A stretch of 64,000 nt of DNA from contig NW_022985107.1 of assembly GCF_010015585.1 (NCBI RefSeq), forward strand, positions 16,415-80,414, given 5' to 3'. The notes under the pieces are model-generated. The model was not told the DNA's origin, searched no databases, and saw only the letters and a program-made list of their open reading frames with translations. This document shows positions 41,657 to 53,260 of this stretch, in pieces (within the stretch, counting starts at the first letter, position 1; the number at the start of each line of letters is the position of its first letter). Made by a program: the position numbers and the translations under genes. This stretch comes from Eremomyces bilateralis CBS 781.70. Lineage: Eukaryota; Ascomycota; Dothideomycetes; Eremomycetales; Eremomycetaceae.

Positions 41657-43186
41657 ATGGTCTCCGCAATCCGGTCGGCTGCCGTCCGGTTGCTGCACTG
41701 CCCGAGTCGATCACGGCTGCTGGGTAACGCCGCACCTCGAGAAGCAGCACGAGCTTCTATTCACACCGATGCGGTGACTTTCGATCACATCACCGAGCTC
41801 GCCTCCAAACCTCTCCACCCGTTGACGCTGGCTGATCTCGCAAAGTAAGGGGGCCCTTCTGGTGTAGCAAGCGGATGCTGACCGCCTAGACATGGACGAC
41901 CACCGTTGTCCAAGCGAGCGCTACTCGCCTCGGCCAACTTCACGCTTTCTATCCTCCCCGCACGACTGGCACATCGAATTCAGTCGCTTCGAAATCTGCC
42001 CTTCATCGTCGTGTCGAATCCCCACATCTCCAAAATCCATGGCAACTACGTGAGAAGCTTAACCTCCCTCCTCCCGTGGGCGGAGCGGGACATCACCACG
42101 TTGGAAGATGAAATCCGTTTCACCGAGGTCATGGCCGACCTGGTGCAGACGCACGCGGATACCATCAGCATCTTAGCCCGGGGATTCCTCGAGGCGAGAA
42201 AGTATATTTCACCGAAAGAGGTCACCCGTTTTCTCGACGAACATCTGCGAGCGCGAATCGGTACGCGCTTGATCGCGGAACAGCACATTGCCCTCCACAT
42301 GTCGTCCCGTCCCCACATCGACCAACCGTCGTCCGGGACATCGTCTCGCAGCGACTCCCCTGACTCCTCGTTCATCGGCGTCATCGACACGGCGCTCTGC
42401 CCCGCCTCCACCATCCGTCACTGCGAGTCGACCGTGTCCGATATCTGCGAACTGAAGTACGGGGTGCGACCTAGCGTCCGGATCAACGGAGAGCCCGGGT
42501 ACACGTTTGCTCACATCCCCGTCCACCTCGAGTACATCCTCACGGAGCTATTGAAGAACGCGTTCCGCGCGACGATCGAGAAGGGCGCCGAGCGCGAACC
42601 CATCGAGGTCACTATCGCGCCACGCAAAGAGCCACAGCCGCTCGCCGGCGCCGATTCGAAGCCCGCCCTGCACGCGACGACCATCACCCACGCGGTGCAG
42701 GGCAACCTCGACGAGGCATCCCATCTGATTGGAGCGAGTAACGAGCTGGCGGACCTGACGGGGTACGAGGCGCCTCCGTCCGCGCGGCACCTCGACGCAA
42801 CAACGGCCCCGATCCGGACGCTATCGCCATCCACGCCCGGGGTGACGATCCGCATCCGCGACCGGGGCGGAGGTATCGCGCCAGACAATTACGCGCGCAT
42901 CTGGAACTACAGTTTCACGACCTTCAGCGAGGACACGATCCGCGCGGCGATGAACGGCGCGGCTAACGGTGGCGGTTCCGGGGCAATTTCGGCCGTAGAC
43001 GCGCTGAACGCCATCTCCGGGGCGGGCGCCGACGCGGGCACGAGCCTCGCCGGGTTGGGGTACGGGTTACCGCTAGGAAGGGCATATGCGGAGTACTTTG
43101 GCGGAGGGATCGCAGTGCAGAGCATGTGGGGATGGGGGACGGACGTCTACCTGTCATTGCGGGGATTGGGAGTCGGGGATCAATGA
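41657..43186 (+). CDS. mitochondrial pyruvate/branched-chain 2-oxoacid dehydrogenase kinase (GHKL family)
   Basis: Two exons (41657-41844, 41890-43186) give 494 residues. The N-terminus is basic, Ser-rich and lacks acids, a mitochondrial presequence. The adaptor-helix domain (LSKRALLASANFTLSILPARLAHRIQ, LPFIVVSNPHI) precedes a GHKL ATPase domain with N-box ELLKNAFRAT, G1 box IRDRGGGI and G2 box GLGYGLPLGRAYAEYFGG. Such kinases phosphorylate serines on the E1 alpha subunit and switch the complex off. Two low-complexity Ala/Gly inserts (around ANGGGSGAISAVDAL) are larger than in animal PDKs. PDH versus BCKDH preference cannot be settled; it resembles fungal Pkp-type kinases. Confidence 0.9.
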
Positions 43187-43442
43187 TACATTCGGGAGAA
43201 CGCGACGCTCGAAACGCACACAAATCACAACGGTTTCATGGAACACGAACGGAATTGGGAGTGAAACATAACATGATGATCATTGATTCATGATTGCTAC
43301 CGAAAAAAACGCCCGGGGTATCTGCTAAAGACGATGTCCTGGATTCAAGTTCGTCAATCCCACCGCCCTCTCCTTCTCCCAATTGGATGCATTGTTTCTC
43401 CATATCCCGCTCAACTCGGTCTGAAACTCCGCGGTTGAAGAT

Positions 43443-43715
43443 TTATATATGCGATGTAGTGTGGGTTCGCGTCCTCCTCGTCCCGCGTCGTCGTCGCGAG
43501 GTGCGACCGCAGGTGAGGCATGAGATGATGATATCGAAGAGGCTGACGATACCGCCGATGATGGCGTGGAGGATGCTGCCGATGCCGTTGACGATGGCCA
43601 TCAGGCAGTTTCCGATGGTCCGGAAGACGGATGTTATCTAGAGAGAGACGTTAGAAGCTGGTCTAAACGAACAGCATTGAGGAGGGAGACGTACGCAAGA
43701 TACAACGGCACCCAT
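43443..43715 (-). CDS. 71-residue conserved membrane-associated protein, probable N-myristoylation
   Basis: Two exons (43715-43695, 43637-43443). The protein starts MGAVVSC, where Gly2 with Ser6 and Cys7 fits N-myristoylation plus palmitoylation. A hydrophobic helix-turn-helix (GNCLMAIVNGIGSILHAIIGGI, VSLFDIIISCLTC) follows, then an Arg-rich tail GRTSRRRRGTRRTRTH. I know near-identical small proteins in many filamentous ascomycetes; none has an assigned function to my knowledge. It converges on the kinase gene. The first exon is only seven codons, so simple frame searches miss the start. Confidence 0.75.
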
Positions 43716-44169
43716 GTTGGCGGTTGGCGGGTCTGTTGGAGGGTCTGTTGAGGGTCTGTTTAAGGGTCTTTGATGGATGGATATGAAAAGGCTTTGATGT
43801 GCAGTTCTTGGAGTACGAGGTATGGAACTGAATATTGGAATGGGAGAATAGCATGGACGAAGAGGTCGCGAGGAAAACTAAGATATATACTCGTCCACAG
43901 CACACGAGTGCAAGGCGAAAGAAAAGGAGAGCAAGGCAGGAGACGATCTGCGAGAAACCTGAACCGACGACGTCACCATGACCATATAGGCCAACAGACG
44001 AATCCTAATCAGGCAAGGCCAGGATTTGCCAACTGCACGCGCCAATGGAATAACCACTTCATCAGACCAAGTCAAAGTGTAGTGTACTGTCTATCAAGTA
44101 TCACATTCCTTGAATCCCCATGGGCGATCAGTGACAGAGGTGGAATTCTTATCCCTATGACGCACATTG
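43716..44169. other. intergenic, nothing seen
   Basis: Upstream region of the 71-residue protein gene. No repeats or convincing frames. Confidence 0.4.
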
Positions 44170-44900
44170 TGGCTTGTCCATGGTCCACTTGGGGTTAGCG
44201 CAATCGAATATTTCAGCCACGGACCAGCTTTTCACATTCGCCGCTTCTGCGACCCATATCACCTTACCGTATCAGGAATAGCGTTTGCTAACCATTCATG
44301 AATAGTATTATTCGTAACTACAGGGCAGGATGTAAATCGCCGGCCAAAGGAGTGCAGAACTGCAACAGAGGTGCGAAGAGGGAAATTGGATGGGAGCAGT
44401 GGGTCAGTCTTGAATTCATTGGGGACCTCTACCATACACATGCAGTCATCATGCTCAGCCATTTCATCCGAATCCTTTTCCATGCTTTTGTCCGTGTTCT
44501 TTGGAGCTGCATAGAAATCCGTTTTCAAATCAGGACGTACCTTCTACTTTTCTCGCGGTCATGCCTAGTTCGTCTGCGTTCAGGTCATTCTTTTCCAGTC
44601 GTATTAGTAGAAGTGTTGTTTGGAGAAACCGCGTTGAGAATAGCCGACTTAGATCATCCTTCTGCTTGGAGCAATCGACGAGGCGCGATCCGAATACGCC
44701 ATGTTCGGAAGCATGTCCTGGGGTTTCTTAAATCGGCTTTTGGCGGCGTCGATATTGATCGGGGAATGAAGTTACGGATGATGATATGGCCACATAGATC
44801 AGATAATTATCTCACCTTTCCGGTTGGGTGGAATTGGAGCGGGATTTGTCTAGAGAATCCCGGGCACAATAATTCATATGCAATGGATTGTGCCTTTTAG
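44170..44900 (-). pseudogene. decayed protein-coding segment, family unknown
   Basis: The minus strand shows several adjoining protein-like stretches in different frames, for example DDLSRLFSTRFLQTTLLL, SDEMAEHDDCMCMVEVPN and SVAEIFDCANPKWTMDKP, running in the same direction over about 700 bp. A few frame breaks separate them and good splice sites do not explain all, so it looks like a broken gene. The 200-codon plus-strand frame over it is a shadow. Family and function are unknown. Confidence 0.35.
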
Positions 44901-45303
44901 CCAGAGATATTGAAAGCTTGCTCCGGCGATGTAGGAAATAGCTCCCGCTGAATCGAGTTCCCGAAGACTGATTTGGAAATGGGAATAATTCAGTGGAACA
45001 ACGTTTCTAAAACCGATAGTGATTACTTCTCATCAGGAGCGAAACTACTCGTTTCTTCGCATCGCTAAACATTTTTGAGGCGCCAGGCGCCTAATCAGAT
45101 ATGACTTCGACCCCATCATGGGTTGCGTGGTACCAATACATTGCCTGGTTTCCCAACGTTACTCGCTTATCATCATTGCACGGTTGAGACTCGTCATCAA
45201 ATGCACAAGACTACCTTGTACCATGCTCCTCCCACGGTAGGTCAAGCGCTTTATGAACGGAGACGTGGTATATATAGTCTCGTCTATGTGCTTGAATCCA
45301 ATC
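44901..45303. other. intergenic, nothing seen
   Basis: It lies between the decayed segment and the ATIC 3' end. No convincing signal. Confidence 0.4.
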
Positions 45304-47103
45304 CTAGTGCACAAACAGTCGCATGCCAAGCTCCGCAAACGTAATCCCCTGCTCCTCCGCGGCCTGGAGGACGATCGGGTCGTTCTGGCTCCCCATGGGC
45401 GCCCCGATGAATTTCGTTCCGCTCTCCGCAGCTCGGAAGACGTTATCCGGGAAGGGGAAGAATGCGTCACTGACCACGGCGACATCCGTTAGCTGCGAGA
45501 GCCACTCCTTCCTCTCTTGGGCAGTGAACGGTTCCGGAACGTCGCCCGGGCTCGCAAAGGCCTGCTCGAACGCCGTCCGCTCGTCGCCGGAGGTCGGGAC
45601 CGAGTCGGAACAGAGGAGATCGATGGCGTTCGTCTTCTGCGGTCGCTTGGCGCCGGGCGCAAACTTGAGCGACGTGCACTTGGAATGGAATCGCATCCAC
45701 CAGACGTCCGCTTTGGAGGCAGCCAGACGGGTGACGTGGATGCGGCTCTGCTGCCCGGCGCCGATGCCGATGGTTCCCCCATTTCGAGCGAAGGCGACCG
45801 AATTGCTCTGGGTATATTTCAGGGCGAGGGCGGCGAGCGTCAAGTCTCTCTCTGCCGCTTCGGAGAGCGAGCTCCCCGTTTTCAACGAAGAGAAAGAGGA
45901 CGACGGGGAAATCGTGGCGTCGTTCCGTTTCTGCCGAAGCGTGACGCCATGTACGGTGCGGGTTTCATACTCCGACGGCTGGTACGCTGGGTCCATCTGC
46001 ATAACCAGGTATTTGCCTCCCTTCTTCTTCGTGAGAACCTGGAGGGCCTCGGGGGAATATGACGGCGCGATGACACCGTCGCTCACTTCACGCGAGATGA
46101 TCTTCGCGGTCGGCAAGTCCACCGTGTCCGAAAGAGCGATGATGTCGCCAAACGAACTGACCCGGTCGGCGCCTCGAGCTCGGGCGTAGGCGCACGCCAA
46201 CGGCGATTCATCCAGCCCGGCAATTCCTTCCACCATGTACACCTTCTTCTCCTCCTCCGTTAGGGGCACTCCGACAGCAGCACCGGCGGGGGACACGTGC
46301 TTGAACGAGGCGGCGGCGGGGATACCGAGCGCTGCGCGGATTTCCTTGACCAGGAACCAGGCATTCAGCGTGTCGAGAAGGTTGATGTATCCGGGCGAGC
46401 CGCCGAGGACGGTAAACGGCAAGGGCCCATCCACCTTCCACGCGGCCGCGGGCTTCTGATGTGGATTGGTCCCGTATCGAAGGGCGATGTTGTGGGGCTC
46501 GTCGGTTGGAGGGGAGGTGTACTGGGTGCGGAAAAAGTTCGAGATGGCGGTGTCGTAGGTGGCGGTGTGCTCGAACGCCTTCAAGGCATACAGTTCGCGA
46601 GTTCGTTCGGGGATCGAGCCATTGCCCTTCCTCAGCTCGGAGAGGAACTCGTCGTACTGGGAAGGCGAGGTCAGAACCGTGACGCGCTTGTGGTTTTTGG
46701 CGGCGGCTCGCAGCAGCGTGACGCCCCCGATGTCCACCTCTTCCACCGCCTGATCGATGGTGACGCCATCTTTCGCGACGGCCTGCTCGAACGGGTAGAG
46801 GTTGCAGATGCAAAAGTCAATCGCATCGATCTTTTGGTCGGCAAGATCCTTCCGATCGCTCTCGATGTCCCGAGCCAGGAGACCGCCATGCACGGCTGGA
46901 TGTAACGTCTTGACCCTCCCACCAAGGATCTCGGGAGCATTGGTGATGCTCGAGACGTCATCGACGGCAATGCCAGCATTTCGAATGGCTTTGGCGGTGC
47001 CCCCGGACGCAACCAGTCGAACGCCGACATCGGCAAGACCTTTGGCCAAGTCCAAAAGTCCGCTCTTGTCGGAGACGGAGATGATGGCGGTTTTCGAAGA
47101 CAT
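45304..47103 (-). CDS. bifunctional AICAR transformylase/IMP cyclohydrolase (ATIC, ADE16/ADE17 type)
   Basis: A single exon of 599 residues, the usual size. Residues 1-150 form the MGS-like IMP cyclohydrolase domain ([46 protein letters not shown]). The rest is the AICARFT domain with the catalytic Lys-His pair in [26 protein letters not shown] and the terminal DAFFPFPDN / [14 protein letters not shown]. It carries out the last two steps of de novo purine synthesis, formylating AICAR with 10-formyl-THF and closing the ring to IMP, in the cytosol. Its upstream DNA carries evenly spaced CCAAT boxes. Confidence 0.97.
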   Translation of the reverse strand: MSSKTAIISVSDKSGLLDLAKGLADVGVRLVASGGTAKAIRNAGIAVDDVSSITNAPEILGGRVKTLHPAVHGGLLARDIESDRKDLADQKIDAIDFCICNLYPFEQAVAKDGVTIDQAVEEVDIGGVTLLRAAAKNHKRVTVLTSPSQYDEFLSELRKGNGSIPERTRELYALKAFEHTATYDTAISNFFRTQYTSPPTDEPHNIALRYGTNPHQKPAAAWKVDGPLPFTVLGGSPGYINLLDTLNAWFLVKEIRAALGIPAAASFKHVSPAGAAVGVPLTEEEKKVYMVEGIAGLDESPLACAYARARGADRVSSFGDIIALSDTVDLPTAKIISREVSDGVIAPSYSPEALQVLTKKKGGKYLVMQMDPAYQPSEYETRTVHGVTLRQKRNDATISPSSSFSSLKTGSSLSEAAERDLTLAALALKYTQSNSVAFARNGGTIGIGAGQQSRIHVTRLAASKADVWWMRFHSKCTSLKFAPGAKRPQKTNAIDLLCSDSVPTSGDERTAFEQAFASPGDVPEPFTAQERKEWLSQLTDVAVVSDAFFPFPDNVFRAAESGTKFIGAPMGSQNDPIVLQAAEEQGITFAELGMRLFVH

Positions 47104-47464
47104 TTGGAAGGTCTCGTCCGTGATCGATTACAGTTACGGTGTGTCCTTCAAAATTGGCTGGGAAGTGTGTGGTAAGATTGTGGGGGAAGGGTGGAGGTGG
47201 GATGGACTTTGTGATGGGATGATGCTCTGGAAAATTTCGGGTTCCCCTCCATCCCAACAAGTTATGGTCTCGACTCCCAAGATACATGGCCCGCCCGTTA
47301 ACCAATCACATCCTGCTCTTTTCACCATTTTTCGGGCCAATTCTTCTCGTGTCTCCCAAATCGGGATCTGAATGTTAGGAAAATCGATTTCACCATTTCC
47401 TCTGTCGATGCGGTTGTTGGCGAGGATGCGCACGTGATGGCTGTGACTTCAAGTAGCTTTGCAT

Positions 47465-47589
47465 TGATTGGTCCGATATAAACAGCTGTCAATATCGCAG
47501 TTCTGATTGGCTCATCTATGTCGTAGCTTTCACAGCCAACGGATGATTGGCTCACCCCATGAAATATTCAAAAGACGACTCATGATTGG
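47465..47589 (-). promoter_or_regulatory. array of four CCAATCA boxes at 39-40-bp spacing
   Basis: TGATTGG on the plus strand (CCAATCA on the gene's strand) starts at 47465, 47504, 47544 and 47583. The steps are 39, 40 and 39 bp, roughly four helical turns. They lie 360-490 bp upstream of the ATIC start; a further CCAAT in the other orientation lies at 47302-47306. CCAAT is the site of the HAP/CBC (NF-Y) complex in fungi. Confidence 0.55.
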
Positions 47590-48672
47590 TCTGATCCCGC
47601 AACGGCCTTTTGAAAGTTGAAACCACCTGAACATTCTGCTTGAGTAGGGTAGGTGATACTCCATATCCCGTTTCATTTAGACCATGCACCTCCGTACTTT
47701 TGATCAGTTATTAATTATGGCCGGCATGAAGTGGAACCATCGAGGCAGATGATGATCTTCACGCGCCTATTAGGTGATCCCGTCGTTGCTCAATGCTCCG
47801 TGACGTGGAGGAATCATTTATGGTAATTGATGCCTACCTAATAGTAACTACCGATACCTATTCCGTATGCCCACCCCATGCGTCACGGTCAAGCAAATAG
47901 AGTCAATCGCATCTCGACGACGTCCGGATGCATTCTAGATGAGTGGAATACTATCATGCAGGTGGGCCTTGCCCTATGCTCTACGGACATCACTCCTCAT
48001 CCGGATTTCTATCTTTCCATTTGAGACGACTTCATGTTTCAACACAACCGTTGTTGGGATCAGTCTTCCATCACTCGTATTTTTGTTCTTGCATTGTTTG
48101 ATGGTGTTTCTTGGAATCTGCAATGTCTACCTTTCCTTACGATTGCCGAGTGATTTGCGACGCTATGCTTGCATTGTCGTTGATGTTATATTGCTCGACT
48201 ACCCTGCCTAGTTTCATCGTCATTATTCACGAGGGACTTCAGCTAATCACCTCTATCTTTGCATTCCAAGCCAAGCCTTTAGTCTGGTTTGGGTTCGGGT
48301 TCCCCCCTCCCTAAAATGTTTCTAGACTCTCAGACTTCGCAGGGCTGTATATTCTACGTTAACGGTAAATCTTTAGATGAAGCTCTCAACTAGATATGCT
48401 TGTGATTGCTTAGGTGCGATACTGATCTTACGGGGTGATCGACGCTCTCCACATTCTCTATGCGTGCTCCCAGAGCCCCAAAGTTGTGCATGCGTATCGC
48501 GTAGAATGATGTGGACACTGACTTTTATGCTGCCAAGCATCATCCGGTGCGGCGATGACAGGATATATGTCCAGCGAATCTCGCTCATGGTTTGGAAGGT
48601 GGTTAGAAAGTCAATAAGACTCCAGCGTGGGAATACCCCTTATACTCGTCCACAGTCAACGTATCCATCGTC
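47590..48672. other. intergenic upstream of the RTA1-like gene
   Basis: About 1.1 kb, fairly AT-rich. A 90-codon plus-strand frame at 47939-48211 is hydrophobic but has no family match. Nothing else seen. Confidence 0.4.
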
Positions 48673-49913
48673 ATGGCCTCAGAATCAGCAGTACCGGCAG
48701 GTATGCCTCCTGGTATGCCTCCTGGAATGATGCCGGGTGGGATGTCAGCTGGCGGTCTTCCACCTGGATTCGGGGCTGGACCAATCAATCCATTCATGTA
48801 CAAGCCGAATGTCCCTGGAAACGTGATCGGGACCGCGGTGTTTGGCCTAATCACGATCACGGCGGTCTTTCAGTGCATCAAATATCGGAGCTGGTACTTC
48901 CATCTGTGGGCACAAGCGTCGCTGAGTACGAGTTCATGCGTGGAAGTGAGTGGCACCGCTGACCTCCTGCAGTTACGACGGTGGCATTGTCTATCCGGAC
49001 GTTCGCTGCGATTCACCTGGGTGAAATGGAACCGTACATCATCTACTCGATCGCCGTTGGGTAGGTGGCTCTCCCACGTTCGAGGTTCTGGCGCTGATTG
49101 CAACAGCATCCCCCCAACCATGATCGCCATCGGATTGTTCATGACCTTCACCCGGATCATCTGGTTCGTCGCCCCAGACGAATGCATCACGATCCGTCAC
49201 CTGTGGCTGCCGTCTGACTGGGTCACGTTCTTGCTCGGACTCATGTTTGCCGCGGCCGAAATCATCCGCGCCGCCGGCGGCAAGCTCCATCTGGACAATA
49301 TCGTCCTTCTCGCCGTGTGGATCCAATGGATCACGCTGGCGTGCTTTGTGGTCCTGGCGACTCGGTTCTTGATCGAGAGCGAGTCGTGGGCGTGCTATCC
49401 CGACCGAAAGCAGTGGCGAAAACTGCTCGTGGCGGTCGAGGCCAGTGCATTAATCCTGATGGTAAGCGCCGAGGAATTCACGGACGGGACACCGCTAAAC
49501 TCAATGCCAGTTCCGTGCCACGCATTCGATCGTCACTGTCCAGGAGTTGAAGAATCCGATGGCTTCCCAGAACAAGCATGAATGGATCTTCTGGGTGTTT
49601 GACGTCCTTCCAACTCTCGGTAAGCTGATTGCGACTCCTGGAAATCCATCGCTCACCACTCCCAGCTGTATATATCATCCAGGCGATCTGGCATCCCGGT
49701 CAGTACCTCCCCCGCTGGCTCACCACGTTTATTTTCCGGAAGAAACTGGTGGTGGCGGAACGCCGTATCCGGGCGAGAGGGACGGGGTTCAACATCTCCC
49801 CTCCGATGCCGGCGGACCCCAAGTCCTTCGAGGTGACGTTTGCGGAAGTGGAGCTGGGGACGGTTCGGAACGCGTACAATGGGCGGCGACCGCACGCTGT
49901 GCGTGCGTATTAA
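48673..49913 (+). CDS. RTA1-like seven-span membrane protein
   Basis: Five exons (48673-48925, 48973-49060, 49107-49461, 49511-49619, 49666-49913) give 350 residues, all phases closing. After a Met/Gly/Pro-rich N-terminus (PAGMPPGMPPGMMPGGM) come about seven spans with family landmarks: PNVPGNVIGTAVFGLITITA, MTFTRIIWFVAP, WVTFLLGLMFAAAEIIRAAGG and HEWIFWVFDVLPTLAVYIIQAIWHPG. RTA1/Rsb1-like proteins sit in the plasma membrane and are linked to lipid translocation and resistance to 7-aminocholesterol or sphingoid bases in yeast; substrate here is unknown. Confidence 0.88.
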
Positions 49914-50521
49914 GTCGCATGACGGGTGGACGGACGACGTCCGAACACCAACCTAGGTGTAATTCTATCCAACGTAGTCACGAAATGAAATTTGCCAGCG
50001 TGAGGACGTGCTGGCCATGACCTATTGAACCCAAGATCCATGAATGTTCCGGAGCGAGATATCCTGTGTGTCGAGCCAGGATCTTAGTTGAGGACTGGGA
50101 ATAATGATCGTATACCGGAAGACTGGACGACATCCGGGAACCGGTCTAGCCAGTACAGTCTCTGAATTACGAAGATTCTGGCCAATCTTAACGCGGATTA
50201 CCCTCCTTTTTAACAAAACGTAGGCGCCGGGAGTATTAGATTGTTTCTGCTTTAATTGGTTATTTAAACAAATCAAGCTTATCCCGTTTCCAGATGTGGT
50301 CAGGTCTTGCGCTACTGGGAGTCGGAAATGGGAGCGGATGTCAAATCATGATGGATACCGATATAAGACGGTAACAGAATTCCAGACTGGCTAAGCGTCA
50401 CTTAACATCAAGCAACCGTGGATACAATTCCATCTAATTCATCGCCATAAAGGTTCGTATATTAATAGAATCCCCGTAACGCCGATGCCATGCCGAACTT
50501 TTCCATGCGTTTGCGGTTCGT
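49914..50521. other. convergent 3' intergenic region
   Basis: It lies between the RTA1-like and desaturase 3' ends. No coding or repeat signal of note. Confidence 0.45.
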
Positions 50522-52096
50522 TTAAGCCGCACTGGCCGTGGCCATGGGCTCCGCCATCTTCGTGACCTGCGCGCCGGGACGGATGATCCGGTTGCCGCCC
50601 TCGTCCTTGATGTAGGCGCCTTGCTGGTGCTCGCGCTTCCAGATCTCGACCTCCATGCCACCACGGATGACGCCGATCCGCATGGTGGCGAGCAGGTTGT
50701 GGGCGGCGTTGCTGTGGCGGTAGACGCCGCCGTTGAAGGCGGCGGTGGCATCTTTGGCGATGCCGCTGCGGATCATGGCCTTGCCGCCGGGGTGGTGGGC
50801 AGCAAAGTCGGAGATGTCGTGGACGACACCGGCGATGGAGATGAGGGCGCGACCGTTCTCGGACTGGGTGATGTAGTCGTCCCACTCCATAACGGGCAAC
50901 TTGTCGATGGGGACACCCCAGTCGAGCTTCACGCGGCGCTGGTCGAGCTTCTTCTGGAGCTGCTGGACGCGGCCCATCTCGATGGCGTTGGCGGAGAAGG
51001 TCTTGAGGTCGGAGGCCAGACCGAGCTTCTTCATGGTCCAGATGAACCACTTGGTGGGGTCGTACTGCCACCACTGGATGGCATTGCGGTAGTCGGAGGG
51101 GAACTCGTGGTGGAAGTTGTGGTAGCCTTCGCCGAGGGTGACGACAGCGGTGATGACGTGGTCGCGGGGGGAGTTGCGGTCGTCGAAGGGCTGGTCGCCG
51201 AGCCAGTGGGCGAGCGAGTTGACGCAGAAGGTGGCTTGCTGGACGATGAAGATGCGGATGAGTCCGGCGTAGATGAAGCCGCCCATCCAGTCGTTCCAGG
51301 CCAATCCGCACACCAGGGTAGGGAAGGCGAGGCCCATGATGATGACGGCCTTCAGGAAGTGGCGGTGCTGGAAAGCGACGATGCGGTCCTCGTTGAGATC
51401 GGCGATGTCGACGCGGCCGATGCGTTTCGGGTTCTGCTTCATGATCATCCAGCCGAGATGCGAGTAAAGCAGCCCTTTGCGAACGCTGTAGGGATCCTTA
51501 ATGGTGTCGGTGTATCGGTGGTGCGCTCGGTCTGTCACGGTCAGCTGTCGACTCGCCATGCGAAGGAAAGGGAGACATACGATCTCGCGACCACCAGCGA
51601 ATGGAGCCTTCGACGGCGCCGGCTCCTGCCAAAGCTAAAAAGATCCGCAATGGGACGCTGGCGGAGTAGGATGTGTGCGCCCATAATCGGTGGTATCCTG
51701 CAGTGATGCCGAGACCTGCACGAGTGGTTAGCACAGCCGAGGCGCATGTGGCAGACATGGACGAACCGGTGATGAAGTAGTAGATGACGGCGAAGACGGC
51801 GGTTTTGGTGTACAACGGGGTGGAGTACGCCTTGATGAAGCCGAGCAGAGGGACGGCCATGATGAATGTGATGTTTCTGCATCGTGGTCAGCGTGGTCGA
51901 CGACCGTGGCAATGGACGGAAAAGCTTACAGCCAGTTGATGTGCTGGTACCAGTTCCGGCGCGTCATGACGGTGTCGGCGATGTGAGGTTTGGGTTTGCC
52001 AGTGGACTTCTGGGTGGTATCGGTCGGAGCGTCCATGGTGGAAGGCTGGGGAAGAACGGCGGGATCGAGAGACCCGTCGACCATTGGGCCCGACAT
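50522..52096 (-). CDS. acyl-CoA delta-9 desaturase with C-terminal cytochrome b5 domain (OLE1 type)
   Basis: Three exons (52096-51930, 51876-51581, 51531-50522) give 490 residues. The three histidine boxes are complete: HRLWAH (118-123), HRAHH (155-159, created by the last splice) and GEGYHNFHH. Four membrane spans lie between them. The C-terminal domain carries the b5 haem motif HHPGGK, so it supplies its own electron donor. The ER enzyme puts the first double bond into palmitoyl- and stearoyl-CoA. The start at 52096 precedes a hydrophilic leader, and the upstream frame has no earlier ATG. High codon bias suggests strong expression. A long GC-rich antisense frame over it is a shadow. Confidence 0.96.
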
Positions 52097-52549
52097 GATG
52101 GGCGTGAGTTCGGAAGACGAAGCCACCGAGATCCAAACGACTACGGATTCGGACAGATGGGTAGCAGATGAAAGTGGTGATAAACAGGACTCAGACCAGC
52201 TGGGCAAGGACAGAGTGGAGGACAGGTGAGAGTGAAGGATGGGGTGGTGGGATGGAGACAATATAAAGGGAAGCGTCCGCCGTGGTGTGACGACCGAGGA
52301 GGCGAAGATGAAGGAAGAGAGAAGAAATGGAGAAGGGATCGGAGGAAGATTAATTAGTGGGTAGCTAGAACGATGGATTTGATTGAATCATGAGCGCCAT
52401 TTGCATGTGGATGGACTGTTGTTCTGTATACGGGAAGAAACGCAACCCGATTGTTCCGTTCAATAGAGGAGCAAGCAATTAACACTTGGAATTGTGTATA
52501 GGCGTCTGGTCACAGCTGACGATTGCTCAGTTCCTGTTCACCGCGAAGA

Positions 52550-52602
52550 CTCTGGACTCTGCCCTCTGGGGTCTGGACTCTGCCCTCTGCTCTCTCTCTC
52601 GA
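52550..52602 (+). repeat. two copies of an ~19-bp unit plus CT tract
   Basis: TCTGGACTCTGCCCTCTG occurs twice head to tail with a short GGGG spacer, followed by (TC)n. Non-coding. Confidence 0.75.
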
Positions 52603-52949
52603 CTCGGTATTGATACACTTCACATCTGAAGGGATTTCCAGAGAGAATTTCTACCGAGTCGGCGGCGGATGCAGATGACGATTCACAGTTCAGACGGTTG
52701 GGACTTGGGCCCAACAAGGGAACACACACCACCAATCAAAGGGAATGGTGTACCCTCTCCACCAATCCGAGGGGTTTCTGTGAATTCTTGCAGATTCGTG
52801 TCGATTCGGAAGCGGAGTGGAAGGCCGATGTGATGATTCCGTTGCTGGAAAATGGGGGATGAATGGGGAGACGATTGGATGAGGGAGCCGGAGCCGGAGC
52901 GGAAAAGAAGAAGATTACTCCGGCTCCGTTGGAAAAGATCATATGGGAT

Positions 52950-52993
52950 CATGTGATCGAGATCATGTGATAGGATCATAAGTGGTCATGTGA
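52950..52993. promoter_or_regulatory. three CATGTGA copies within 44 bp
   Basis: CATGTGA occurs at 52950-52956, 52964-52970 and 52987-52993, inside a GATCATGTGAT-like pattern. CATGTG is the core of the yeast UAS-INO element bound by bHLH factors at lipid genes. It is about 850 bp upstream of the desaturase and 270 bp upstream of the CENP-L-like gene. Confidence 0.35.
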
Positions 52994-53260
52994 CTCTCCC
53001 AGTTCAACCAACATGTTTGCCTTGGAGCCTTAGACATTTGATGGAGGGATCTTGATGCCTTGGAATCTTGCAGCCTCCACCTGCACGGCTGCACCTGCCC
53101 AGCGAATGACGTTCAGTTCCCGTTGTCTCCTTCCCTTTGTGGCTTCGTCAATGTTTATATTTTATTATATGGTACTAATCGATTCATGTTTTTCATGTAA
53201 TGTACCAAATGCACTTGAATCACCATTCCCCTTGGCCCCTACAACCCTCCCTCCGCCACC

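Larger units (their letters stand above)
52097..53260. promoter_or_regulatory. divergent desaturase/CENP-L-like promoter
   Basis: A 1.16-kb gap between two start codons. It contains a repeated GTCTGGACTCTGCCCTCTG-type unit at about 52550-52588 (two copies) followed by a CT run, and three CATGTGA words listed separately. Confidence 0.5.

Noticed and set aside
44298-44900. 200-codon plus-strand frame
   Set aside because: The opposite strand reads more like protein; this frame is taken as a shadow of the decayed segment.
45323-46189. 288-codon plus-strand frame over the ATIC gene
   Set aside because: Antisense shadow of a clear ATIC coding sequence.
50621-51706. 361-codon plus-strand frame rich in Gly/Val/Asp/Glu
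   Set aside because: It is the antisense shadow of the GC-rich desaturase exon; composition is low-complexity and has no domain.
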